From Oscillospiraceae bacterium (GTDB lineage Bacteria > Bacillota > Clostridia > Oscillospirales > Ruminococcaceae): a stretch of DNA of 8,021 nt. Both the position numbers and the translations under genes were made by a program. The notes beneath the pieces were generated by a model. That model was not told where the DNA came from, made no database searches, and saw only the letters and a list, made by a program, of their open reading frames with translations. The stretch covers positions 1 to 8,021 of the forward strand of contig CAAGCE010000217.1 in assembly GCA_900768245.1 (NCBI GenBank), in the 5' to 3' direction. Below are positions 1 to 6,150 of this stretch, piece by piece. Numbering within the stretch: position 1 is the first letter of the stretch; each line of letters opens with the position of its first letter.

Positions 1-582
1 CGCAGCAGAAAATATTTTGACTATTTCACCGCCATAAACAACAACACCGACAGCCTTTACAACACATCGGTGTTAAAGGCTGTCGGTGCTGACGGTGACA
101 GGAAAACTATGTATTTGTGCGGTATGAATAATCAGAATGGCTTGTTTACTTTTCTTGAAATGTATGCGGATATTCTTTTTATGTATGGTTTCTCGGTGAG
201 TCGCTGTGCTGTCTGCGATAATCTTATGGTTATAAAGTCAAGCAGTTCTGCCTATACTTGCAATCGTGCGGAGTGCAGGAAGAAATATCACAACAGGATA
301 AATTCAGCTTGCCGCAGGAACGCTGCCAAAAGTCCTATTGAAAAAACATATCTTGCGTTTACCGGAGCTTGCAGGACTTACAGGAAAAAGCTGCTCCGTT
401 CCGATGAAGCATTGGCGTTATATGACAAGAAATATGGTGAGGTTCGTGTTGCTGTGCTTGCCACTAAAAATGCCCTTCCAAAGACTGTGAAAAGCGAGGA
501 TATTCAGAAGTTTTCTCATTACTGTGAGAGGGAAAGGGATATGCTTAAGGAGTTTTCGGATGAGTTGAGGGGGAGAAATTAA
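1..582 (+). CDS. Zinc-finger protein, DUF6076-like, 5' end outside the window
   Basis: The reading frame is open from base 1 and gives 193 residues, so the true start lies upstream. The GTG at 70 is probably an internal valine. A four-cysteine cluster, C-x2-C-x14-C-x4-C, lies at residues 69-92 counted from base 1 (RCAVC then TCNRAECRKKYHNR). It is followed by a basic helical region and a charged C-terminal half. This resembles the zinc-binding end of DUF6076-type proteins, which are often carried on clostridial mobile elements and have no established function. The family call is from memory of the motif. No signal peptide or membrane segment is visible in this part. The stop at 580-582 is followed by an AT-rich stem-loop and then an independent promoter, so the gene appears to end its transcription unit here. 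Confidence 0.6.
   Translation, partial: RSRKYFDYFTAINNNTDSLYNTSVLKAVGADGDRKTMYLCGMNNQNGLFTFLEMYADILFMYGFSVSRCAVCDNLMVIKSSSSAYTCNRAECRKKYHNRINSACRRNAAKSPIEKTYLAFTGACRTYRKKLLRSDEALALYDKKYGEVRVAVLATKNALPKTVKSEDIQKFSHYCERERDMLKEFSDELRGRN
45..88. repeat. Perfect 15-bp inverted repeat inside the zinc-finger gene
   Basis: CACCGACAGCCTTTA at 45-59 is exactly complementary to 74-88, with a 14-nt loop. AACACCGA at 43-50 can also pair with 67-74, so two alternative stems are possible. The reading frame runs through the repeat without interruption. There is no T-run after it, so it is not a typical terminator. Confidence 0.75.
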
Positions 583-606
583 AAAACAAGATGATTGAAA
601 ATATGT

Positions 607-638
607 AAAATGTGAATTTTGCAATAAAAGCACATTTT
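607..638 (+). terminator. Weak AT-rich stem-loop after the zinc-finger gene
   Basis: AAAATGTG at 607-614 pairs perfectly with CACATTTT at 631-638. Inside it, TTTT at 617-620 can pair with AAAA at 626-629. The stem lies 24 nt after the stop codon at 582, where a terminator is expected. The T-rich part is the 3' arm itself and there is no further T-run, so termination would be weak or absent. Confidence 0.35.
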
Positions 639-643
639 GATTA

Positions 644-672
644 TTGAAAACAATTCCGTTTTGTGGTAAAAT
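644..672 (+). promoter_or_regulatory. Vegetative (sigma-A type) promoter with extended -10
   Basis: TTGAAA at 644-649 and TAAAAT at 667-672 are separated by exactly 17 bp, and TG at 664-665 forms an extended -10. Transcription should start near 679, just ahead of a GGGGG-type ribosome binding site (683-687) and the response-regulator remnant at 696. With no terminator between it and 763, it is the best visible promoter for the sigma/anti-sigma pair. Confidence 0.65.
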
Positions 673-695
673 ATACAAAAAAGGGGGTTGAAATT

Positions 696-731
696 ATGAA
701 GATTGCGATTTGCGATGATGAGGAAGTATGA
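696..731 (+). pseudogene. Truncated start of a LytTR/AgrA-type response regulator (11 codons)
   Basis: An ATG 8 nt after a strong G-rich ribosome binding site encodes MKIAICDDEEV and then TGA. MKIAICDDEE is the usual first beta strand and acidic pocket of LytTR/AgrA-family response regulators, where the two aspartates help bind Mg2+ next to the phosphorylation site. Nothing downstream continues that domain in any frame before the sigma gene. This looks like a gene 5' end left by a deletion or insertion, with its promoter and ribosome binding site intact. A short leader peptide is possible, but the match to a conserved N terminus favours a remnant. Confidence 0.6.
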
Positions 732-762
732 TAAACATAAAACATTATAGGAAGTGAACATA

Positions 763-1305
763 ATGCTTGCAATGTACATGGCTCTTATTGATGATGAAAG
801 CGATAAAGAGAAGTTTGAACGACTTTATAATACTTATGAAACTATGATGAAAAAGCTTGCAAATTCCATATTGCATAATACTGCACTTGCAGAGGAAACT
901 GTGCAGGATTGTTTTTTAAAGCTTGCTATGACAATTACAGAAGTTCCCGATGTACCAAGTAAACGCGCAAAGGCGATGATAACGGTTATGGTTAAAAATA
1001 AGGCAAGAAATAATCTTGAATTGGAACATTATGATGTTGTCGTACCGACCGAAGATGACGATTTCATATCTGATAGTTTGGCAGACAACGTAGCGACAGC
1101 TGTAGGCTACGAAAAAATGCTGCAAGCGGTAAAGGAGCTTGACTTCACATATAGGGACATTATAATTTATAAATATTTATTCGGATTTAGTGCAAAAAAA
1201 ATATCCGAAATTCTGGAAATTCCTATACGAACGGTCGAGACTCGTGTTTATCGCGGCAGAAAAATACTTATTGAGAAAATGGAGGGTATTTTTTATGAAT
1301 ATTGA
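763..1305 (+). CDS. ECF-type RNA polymerase sigma factor, sigma-70 family
   Basis: This is a 180-residue sigma factor with regions 2 and 4 only, the usual size for the extracytoplasmic-function class. Region 2 covers about residues 17-83 and includes the core-binding stretch ALAEETVQDCFLKL (41-54). Region 4 covers about 117-170 and contains the helix-turn-helix SAKKISEILEIPIRTVETRV followed by YRGRK. Start choice: ATG at 763 lies 8 nt after AGGAAG (749-754) and gives MLAMYMALIDDESDKEKF, a familiar opening in this clostridial group. The GTG at 754 overlaps that ribosome binding site and is unlikely. The end overlaps the next gene by 11 nt, as expected for a sigma/anti-sigma pair. It probably recognises the two matching promoters at 2003 and 4799. 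No copy of that motif precedes this gene, so autoregulation is not apparent. Confidence 0.92.
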   Translation: MLAMYMALIDDESDKEKFERLYNTYETMMKKLANSILHNTALAEETVQDCFLKLAMTITEVPDVPSKRAKAMITVMVKNKARNNLELEHYDVVVPTEDDDFISDSLADNVATAVGYEKMLQAVKELDFTYRDIIIYKYLFGFSAKKISEILEIPIRTVETRVYRGRKILIEKMEGIFYEY

Positions 1306-1996
1306 GTACAGAAATAAATTATTTGATTTTGTTATGACAGAAGCCCTCAAGGAATATATGGATATAGAACTTAAAGAGGTTGACGAGATTGTTGCGAAAG
1401 AACCGCCGTTTGAATTTTCTCCACAATATAAAAAGAAAATGTGTAAAATTATAAATTCTGTCGGCAGAAAAGACAGAATAAAGCAAATTAAGCACATTGC
1501 TGTAAAATCTGTCGTGTCGGTCGCTGTTGCAGTTAGCCTTATATTTGGAGGTTTACTTACCCAGCCGGAGGTTTTTGCTGCTGTTCAAAACGTTTTTAGG
1601 AGTGTTTTGGATAAGTATGATAAATACGAATTTGCAGGCGAAGAATTAACGGTTGATAATTTTGATAATAGTTTTAGATTGGGATATGTGCCTGACGGAT
1701 ATTATTTAACAGAAGGAAATTATTCGCGTATATTTGTTACACTTGTTTATTCCAATGAAGTTGACACTATAAAGTTTAAATATGGCATTTCTGATGATTG
1801 GACATCGTACTATGACAATGAGCATAACTCATACGACACATTTTATCATAATGGAATAGAATATCACTATTACGAAAGCAATAATGCTGATTTTTACAGC
1901 ACTCTTATTTGGTATGAAAATGGCTATTCATTTAGTGTACTTGCACATTTGCCTAAAGATGAGTTTGTCAAAATCGCCGAAAATGTTGAAAATTAA
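1295..1996 (+). CDS. Membrane anti-sigma factor, DUF4367-like
   Basis: This encodes 233 residues in three parts: a charged cytoplasmic N-terminal region (1-68), one membrane segment (about 69-88), and an outside domain. Just after the membrane segment comes PEVFAAVQNVF, then VPDGY at 132-136 and a tyrosine-rich beta domain. This layout matches DUF4367-containing anti-sigma proteins encoded next to ECF sigma factors in Clostridia. The N-terminal part would bind and hold the sigma factor, and the outside domain would sense the signal. ATG 1295 is chosen over the in-frame ATG 1190, which lies deep in the sigma gene. GGAGGG at 1281-1286 is 8 nt before ATG 1295, so translation is probably coupled to the sigma gene. 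There is no classical zinc-binding anti-sigma HxxxCxxC motif, so the role is inferred from architecture and position. Confidence 0.82.
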   Translation: MNIEYRNKLFDFVMTEALKEYMDIELKEVDEIVAKEPPFEFSPQYKKKMCKIINSVGRKDRIKQIKHIAVKSVVSVAVAVSLIFGGLLTQPEVFAAVQNVFRSVLDKYDKYEFAGEELTVDNFDNSFRLGYVPDGYYLTEGNYSRIFVTLVYSNEVDTIKFKYGISDDWTSYYDNEHNSYDTFYHNGIEYHYYESNNADFYSTLIWYENGYSFSVLAHLPKDEFVKIAENVEN

Positions 1997-2002
1997 AATT
2001 TA

Positions 2003-2049
2003 TTTGACGTATTTTCCCTTTCTAAGCGGTCTTATATATAAAGGCGGTT
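2003..2049 (+). promoter_or_regulatory. Putative ECF-sigma promoter, copy 1
   Basis: The box TTTGACGTATTTT (2003-2015) and the box AGCGGTCTTATATATA (2025-2040), followed by AGGCGGTT (2042-2049), recur with identical spacing at 4799-4845. Of the 47 positions, 41 are identical. TGACG and CGGTC are 17 bp apart, as in ECF promoters with a TGAC-like -35 and a CGTC-like -10. It starts 6 nt after the anti-sigma stop codon and lies 18 nt before the start codon of the 2068 gene, whose ribosome binding site is AAGGAGG at 2055-2061. It is probably driven by the sigma factor encoded at 763-1305. Confidence 0.75.
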
Positions 2050-2067
2050 TATAAAAGGAGGAATTTT

Positions 2068-2472
2068 ATGCGTAAAAAAATAAAATGCTTAAGTTCAATT
2101 TTTTTAGCACTTGTTTTGATGATTGCAACAGCAACAATTGCTTCTGCTGTTGAGTCTCGGTATTCGGATACCCATTCTGTTCTTGTTGGACTATCCATCT
2201 ATGATACTACCGCTTATTGTCAAGTTGAAGTAGAAGCAGCAAGCGGAACAACAAATATCGAGGACGGTTGTCTGATTTTAACAGACAGTAAAGGAACAAG
2301 GATTGGCTATTGGTCTGATTTGTCATCAAATGGCAGCACATTGTCTGTTTACAAGACTGCTAACGGATTGGTCAAGGGAGAAAACTATACGTTGACATTT
2401 ACTGCAAATGTTAAACGCAGCGGCAGAACAGAGCCTATTTCTGGCACTAAATCCAAAACCTGCCCTAAGTAA
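2068..2472 (+). CDS. Small secreted protein, probably one beta domain
   Basis: This is a 134-residue protein with a clear signal peptide: basic MRKKIK, a hydrophobic core, and likely cleavage after IASA near residue 27. The mature part (about 107 residues) alternates polar and hydrophobic residues as a beta-sandwich would, and ends in a TANVKRSG-like strand pair. It has three cysteines, at 51, 68 and 132. Small secreted proteins of this style are often seen near ECF sigma/DUF4367 pairs in Clostridia, but no function is established to my knowledge. Its start codon is close to the copy-1 ECF promoter, with AAGGAGG 6 nt ahead of ATG 2068, so it is the first gene of that unit. There is no obvious terminator in the 83 nt before the next gene, so both may be co-transcribed. 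Confidence 0.75.
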   Translation: MRKKIKCLSSIFLALVLMIATATIASAVESRYSDTHSVLVGLSIYDTTAYCQVEVEAASGTTNIEDGCLILTDSKGTRIGYWSDLSSNGSTLSVYKTANGLVKGENYTLTFTANVKRSGRTEPISGTKSKTCPK

Positions 2473-2555
2473 ATAAAAACAACAATAACATACTGCCTCT
2501 ACTCTTCACAAAGATAAAATTTATATATCCATGTATTAGTGGAAAGGAAAATGTT

Positions 2556-3923
2556 ATGAAAATCAAAAAAATTCTGAGCACTGTGATCAGCGCCGCTATG
2601 TGCCTCTCATTACTTTCAGCCAATGTTTCGGCTGATGAGTTTGTTCAGCAAGTCACATTTGAAAATTCCGTTCTGCTGTCGAGCAAAACACCAAATGTGG
2701 ATATGTCAGTAAATAATATGTTTTCCGATGTTTACCAACTGGAAAATGCCGAAAACACTACTGTTTTACTTAATGGTATCACAGTTGAGGACGACGGCAT
2801 ATCATTGTATTCTAACTCTGCGCCTGTTGCAGGACTTACATTGATTGTTGCAAACCCCGAAAGCATTGTGGACGGAAAGGCAACAACCGATACAATACTG
2901 TATTGGGTATGGAATGACGGCGAGAATTTATATACATATGACCCCGATGGCGATGAAATTTCAAGCTACAATATAAGCGGCATAAACGAGTATGTAACGG
3001 GAAATGTAACATTGGGCGGTGAAGTTGTTGGATTTGCAACACACATTACGGAAGCAGGACCGCACGAGTGCATATATTATGTTACTGACTCAGAGGGAAA
3101 TACGTCTAACGTAGTTAGATACACTATCGAAATTGAGTCCGCAGACGGTAACAAGAGACCCGTATGTTCATTAAAAGTTCAAAAAGGCCCTTATTATGTA
3201 AATGAAAATGTAATTTTCAATTGGTCTGACTCGTATGATGAGGACGCCGCTGACTCTCTATCTGCTGTTAGGGTGCGTGTTTATACCAATAGTGGTTATG
3301 AACTTGTAACTGCAAATAGTAAGTACTATGTTGCAGCTGATAACAATGGTATTACTCTTAACTTTAGTGACATAGGCACTTACACAGTTATGGTCTCTGT
3401 TTCGGATAATCACAATGCTTGGTCAAATTGGGTAGGCGGATCTATTAACGTAGAAGAAAGAACCTCTCAAATTCTCAAATTGGCTAATGAAGATTGGAGT
3501 GACAGCAAGTATGTAAGATGGAAACCAACAGGCTCTAATTCCTACATGTACCACACCTTATACAGCAGATTAGGCGGCGAAATTTGCGTAGATGCTTCCC
3601 GCGTAATTGAACTTGCAAGTTACACAAATCACAAAGCAACCTATTATAATGTTGTTATGGCTCCAATTGCTGAAGGAACATATTTTTCGTGCTCAGAGAC
3701 GTGGTCATCTGCAACAGGAAATCCTAATGTATATACTGATCCATACTTTGGACTTAAAACACCGCGTTCGATAACTCAATCGGAAATAAATGCACTCGAA
3801 AATGCAGGTGAGGATTTTTATATTGTGTATAATCCTAATACTTTGGAGGTAATTGATTTTAATTGTCCTCTCAATCCTCTTATTTACTATCAATGGAGCG
3901 AAGTTACTTATGTAAAAAAATAA
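2556..3923 (+). CDS. Secreted Ig/PKD-like multidomain protein, function unknown
   Basis: This encodes 455 residues with a signal peptide (MKIKKIL, hydrophobic core, likely cleavage after SANVSA near residue 26). Residues 27-90 look like a linker. About 90-195 read as an Ig/cadherin-like beta domain with DPDGD at 129-133, a motif that often binds Ca2+, and a TDSEGNTSNVVRYTIEI strand end. About 201-300 read as a second PKD-like domain, opening at RPVCSLKV and closing at DIGTYTVMVSVSD. About 305-455 form a third, aromatic-rich region I do not recognise. No LPXTG anchor, repeated cell-wall-binding motif or catalytic motif is visible, so it is probably released or loosely surface-bound. GGAAAGGAAA at 2541-2550 is the ribosome binding site. 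It lies between the small secreted protein and a cytoplasmic protein, with 21 nt to the latter. It could be an adhesin, carbohydrate binder or matrix protein, and the sequence does not decide. Confidence 0.72.
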   Translation: MKIKKILSTVISAAMCLSLLSANVSADEFVQQVTFENSVLLSSKTPNVDMSVNNMFSDVYQLENAENTTVLLNGITVEDDGISLYSNSAPVAGLTLIVANPESIVDGKATTDTILYWVWNDGENLYTYDPDGDEISSYNISGINEYVTGNVTLGGEVVGFATHITEAGPHECIYYVTDSEGNTSNVVRYTIEIESADGNKRPVCSLKVQKGPYYVNENVIFNWSDSYDEDAADSLSAVRVRVYTNSGYELVTANSKYYVAADNNGITLNFSDIGTYTVMVSVSDNHNAWSNWVGGSINVEERTSQILKLANEDWSDSKYVRWKPTGSNSYMYHTLYSRLGGEICVDASRVIELASYTNHKATYYNVVMAPIAEGTYFSCSETWSSATGNPNVYTDPYFGLKTPRSITQSEINALENAGEDFYIVYNPNTLEVIDFNCPLNPLIYYQWSEVTYVKK

Positions 3924-3944
3924 GGCTTCTAAGGAGGTCCATTT

Positions 3945-4673
3945 ATGAACATTACAAGCATTGGCGGCAGGGAATTGTACAGCATTCTCTTAGGAAAAGA
4001 AAGTCCTTTTGGAAGTTCAAGTTCCGTTGAACTAAATGAAACTTTAGAAGGAAGTCGCATTGACATTTCCAAAGTGTTAAATACTGATCCACCAAAATTT
4101 CAAGTTACTGACATTCAGAATGATATGTCTAAATTAAAACAAGCGGATTATTTTGAGACGTCCGCAAGTTTTGATTTGGCAAAATTACCAAAAGACACAT
4201 CATCTGATTACTTTGAACGAGCAAACGACATTGACGTTAATGACAAGCATATTCAAAGTATTGTTAACAATTACGTTAAAGTAAGCTTAGGCAGTGGAAT
4301 GGTTGGTGGCATTCCCACTAAGGAAAGAATTTCCGAATATTACGGAAATATGGCAAAACGTCTTGATACTGCATATTCTGACGGTAAATTTACAAAAGAG
4401 GAATATGATGAACTTAACAAGATGTTGGAAGATCATATGGAACATTCCACGGTTTGTGCAGAAAGAAAAGCTGCACGCCGCGCAATTGGTAAAGAACGGG
4501 GCAGTTTATCGCCTGCTGCCGCTAAACCAATTATTTTAAAGCAAATGAGCATGAGTTCAGAAGAATATATGGCAGATATGGATGCCAAGATTTCTGAGTA
4601 TGTAGAGAAATACTTCCGAATTGACCGCGTATCTCTTATGCAATTGTTCAACCGCATAAGGTACGGCAATTAA
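3945..4673 (+). CDS. Unrecognised 242-residue soluble protein
   Basis: I do not recognise this protein. It starts with an excellent ribosome binding site (AAGGAGG at 3931-3937, 7 nt before ATG) and follows the secreted Ig/PKD-like gene by 21 nt, so it belongs to the same operon. There is no signal peptide or membrane segment. The N-terminal third (1-100) is polar and probably flexible, with a GSSSS stretch at 23-27 and DYFE occurring twice, at 68-71 and 88-91. The C-terminal part (about 100-242) is predicted helical, containing AYSDGKFTKEEYDELNKML at 143-161 (faintly EF-hand-like but lacking the acidic ligands), a basic stretch around 174-185, and a basic end. One cysteine is at 171. A cytoplasmic protein among secreted ones could be a regulator, a chaperone or a leaderless exported protein. 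A terminator follows directly. Confidence 0.7.
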   Translation: MNITSIGGRELYSILLGKESPFGSSSSVELNETLEGSRIDISKVLNTDPPKFQVTDIQNDMSKLKQADYFETSASFDLAKLPKDTSSDYFERANDIDVNDKHIQSIVNNYVKVSLGSGMVGGIPTKERISEYYGNMAKRLDTAYSDGKFTKEEYDELNKMLEDHMEHSTVCAERKAARRAIGKERGSLSPAAAKPIILKQMSMSSEEYMADMDAKISEYVEKYFRIDRVSLMQLFNRIRYGN

Positions 4674-4679
4674 CTTTAT

Positions 4680-4716
4680 AATACAGTGCTGATTAAACAT
4701 TTAGCACTGTATTTTT
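4680..4716 (+). terminator. Rho-independent terminator
   Basis: An 11-bp perfect stem, AATACAGTGCT (4680-4690) with AGCACTGTATT (4703-4713), has a 12-nt loop and runs into TTTTT (4712-4716). It lies 6 nt after the stop of the 242-residue protein and closes the first ECF-controlled operon, separating it from the protease unit. Confidence 0.88.
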
Positions 4717-4760
4717 ACTGCACACAAGTTGTAATTATTAAACAAAAAGTCGTCAAATAA

Positions 4761-4776
4761 TTGTAAAATATTACAA
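4761..4776. repeat. Dyad TTGTAA-AATA-TTACAA upstream of promoter copy 2
   Basis: Two perfect 6-bp arms are separated by 4 bp, centred about 35 bp upstream of the -35 box at 4801. CGTCAAA at 4751-4757 is also the reverse complement of TTTGACG in the -35 box (4799-4805). This could be a repressor or activator site, or simply an AT-rich stretch. Promoter copy 1 has no such dyad ahead of it. Confidence 0.3.
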
Positions 4777-4798
4777 AACCCTGATTTTTAAAAAAATT

Positions 4799-4845
4799 TT
4801 TGACGTATTTTGGAGTTCTGAGCGGTCTTATATATAGAGGCGGTT
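4799..4845 (+). promoter_or_regulatory. Putative ECF-sigma promoter, copy 2
   Basis: TTTGACGTATTTT (4799-4811) and AGCGGTCTTATATATA (4821-4836), with AGGCGGTT (4838-4845), match copy 1 at a constant offset of 2796 bp and without gaps. The differing positions are the 4 bp at 4812-4815 and single bases at 4820 and 4837. It should drive the minigene at 4859 and then the protease and lipoprotein genes, through an untranslated leader of roughly 120 nt. The differences fall in the spacer and between the boxes, as expected if the boxes are under selection. Confidence 0.75.
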
Positions 4846-4858
4846 GAAAGGAGATGTT

Positions 4859-4876
4859 ATGAACACTTACTTTTGA
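4859..4876 (+). other. Five-codon minigene (MNTYF) with strong ribosome binding site
   Basis: AAAGGAG at 4847-4853 lies 5 nt before ATG 4859, which opens a frame of only five sense codons before TGA at 4874-4876. Its position after promoter copy 2 matches that of the 2068 gene after copy 1. It may be the stub of a lost first gene, or a leader whose translation affects the protease further down. The following 86 nt contain a weak stem, ACAAAAA (4876-4882) with TTTTTGT (4893-4899), but no convincing terminator or known riboswitch. Confidence 0.4.
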
Positions 4877-4962
4877 CAAAAACATATTATGATTTTTGTT
4901 AATTCTAATCGGTTGTCGCCTTGATTAACGATTATTTGTTCTATAAAAAGGAGGATATTAAA

Positions 4963-6132
4963 ATGAACAAACCATTTTGCAATAAAATCAAAAAAACAAT
5001 GTCGGCTATTCTTGCCGCAACGGTTTCTCTGTCTATGATGGCGGCAACTCCCGTTTACGCTGATTGGGTCGAGAAGGCAAACAATGCAGAGGAAGTTGCT
5101 ATCACAGATGACATCTTTGAAATACAGCGGAGAGCGTGCGAAGCTCACGAGTTATTGTATGCTTCGTTTGATTGGAACGAAACATATATCTACCCCGATG
5201 ATTTTGCGGGCGACTTTATTGATTATGACACGCTTCACGTTCAAGTTACCGATGAAACAGCTATTGACTATTACAAGGATTTACTTTCTGAGTATTCTGA
5301 TGCTGTGGTTTACGATATTGTAGACTACTCATATAATGAATTGCAACAATTTACACAAAATTATGCCGAAGAGTTGGAACACGAATATGAAATAATTTCA
5401 TACTGCGTTGATGTAAAAAACAATCAATGCGAAATAGACGTTTTAAGGACAGACTTCGCCGAGGTTTTAGCATTAACAAATGATATTGCAACATATGACG
5501 GTAATAATATAAATATATCCGTCGAGGCGATTGATAATTATCAGGATGAAGTTTCAATTATTGCAGGGAATCCTATTAAGTACCCAACTGCCGGCACAGT
5601 AACATTAGGAGGTAGTGGATCATACAATGGTGCAACCGCATTTTTGTCTTGCGGTCACGGGACATCTGTTGGTGAACAAATTTCATTTGGTAATTCAACT
5701 ATCGGAACTGTTACTATAAATCAAAATTTGGGTGCAGGAAATAGATATGGTGATTACTCAATAATTACAGCTACTTCTGGATACACGGCAACATCATCTG
5801 TGCTGACATCAGGTGGAGGAGCAACATCATTTAACGGTTATATGCTCAATCCCGCCGTAGGCACTTATGTATATAAATACGGACGAGTATCAGGTCAAGC
5901 TTATTGCGAAGTAACAAAGACAAATGTGACAGTCTCCAATGGTACGCTTGGTCTTACTAAAGCAAAAATAATAACTGGTTCGTCTACTGGCGGAGACAGT
6001 GGTGGTCCGTATAGATGTGACAGAGAGTTTTGTGGTGTACACAAGGGTTCATCGACATCAGGCAGTACGCAGTATGTATATTTTACTCCGTATACTTATA
6101 TATATAATAGAGGTTTCATAATAGCCACTTAA
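4963..6132 (+). CDS. Secreted trypsin-like serine protease (family S1, streptogrisin-like) with propeptide
   Basis: This encodes 389 residues. The signal peptide is about residues 1-33, with cleavage after VYA. Residues 34 to about 200 look like a propeptide: alpha/beta text such as YSYNELQQFTQNYAEEL and YCVDVKNNQCEIDVL resembles the folding prodomain of alpha-lytic protease and streptogrisins. The catalytic domain starts near TAGTVTLGGSG (about 209). The triad is visible as His232 in SCGHG, Asp264 in YGDYSII, and Ser346 in GDSGGP. In many S1 proteases a cysteine follows the histidine (TAGHC). Here a glycine follows and Cys230 precedes it, so the usual disulfide is absent or rearranged. ATG 4963 is chosen because AAGGAGG (4948-4954) is 8 nt ahead; the TTG at 4921 has no such site. 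Under promoter copy 2, it probably degrades or processes extracellular proteins. Its substrate is unknown. Confidence 0.88.
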   Translation: MNKPFCNKIKKTMSAILAATVSLSMMAATPVYADWVEKANNAEEVAITDDIFEIQRRACEAHELLYASFDWNETYIYPDDFAGDFIDYDTLHVQVTDETAIDYYKDLLSEYSDAVVYDIVDYSYNELQQFTQNYAEELEHEYEIISYCVDVKNNQCEIDVLRTDFAEVLALTNDIATYDGNNINISVEAIDNYQDEVSIIAGNPIKYPTAGTVTLGGSGSYNGATAFLSCGHGTSVGEQISFGNSTIGTVTINQNLGAGNRYGDYSIITATSGYTATSSVLTSGGGATSFNGYMLNPAVGTYVYKYGRVSGQAYCEVTKTNVTVSNGTLGLTKAKIITGSSTGGDSGGPYRCDREFCGVHKGSSTSGSTQYVYFTPYTYIYNRGFIIAT

Positions 6133-6150
6133 AGGAAAGGTGATGCCAGT

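Noticed and set aside
1190..1294. Possible 35-residue N-terminal extension of the anti-sigma protein from ATG 1190
   Set aside because: It lies inside the sigma region-4 coding sequence and has no ribosome binding site, while ATG 1295 has GGAGGG 8 nt ahead and gives a normal anti-sigma layout.
4143..4235. Tandem protein repeat around the two DYFE motifs
   Set aside because: Only four residues repeat and the sequence between them is not similar, so a duplicated unit is not supported.
4873..4901. Second vegetative promoter with perfect TTGACA at 4873-4878
   Set aside because: No acceptable -10 exists at 16-18 bp (TGTTAA at 17 bp), and TCTAAT at 4904 is 25 bp away.
4921..4962. TTG 4921 as start of the protease
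   Set aside because: The strong ribosome binding site AAGGAGG (4948-4954) lies inside that extension and fits ATG 4963, which also gives a proper signal peptide.
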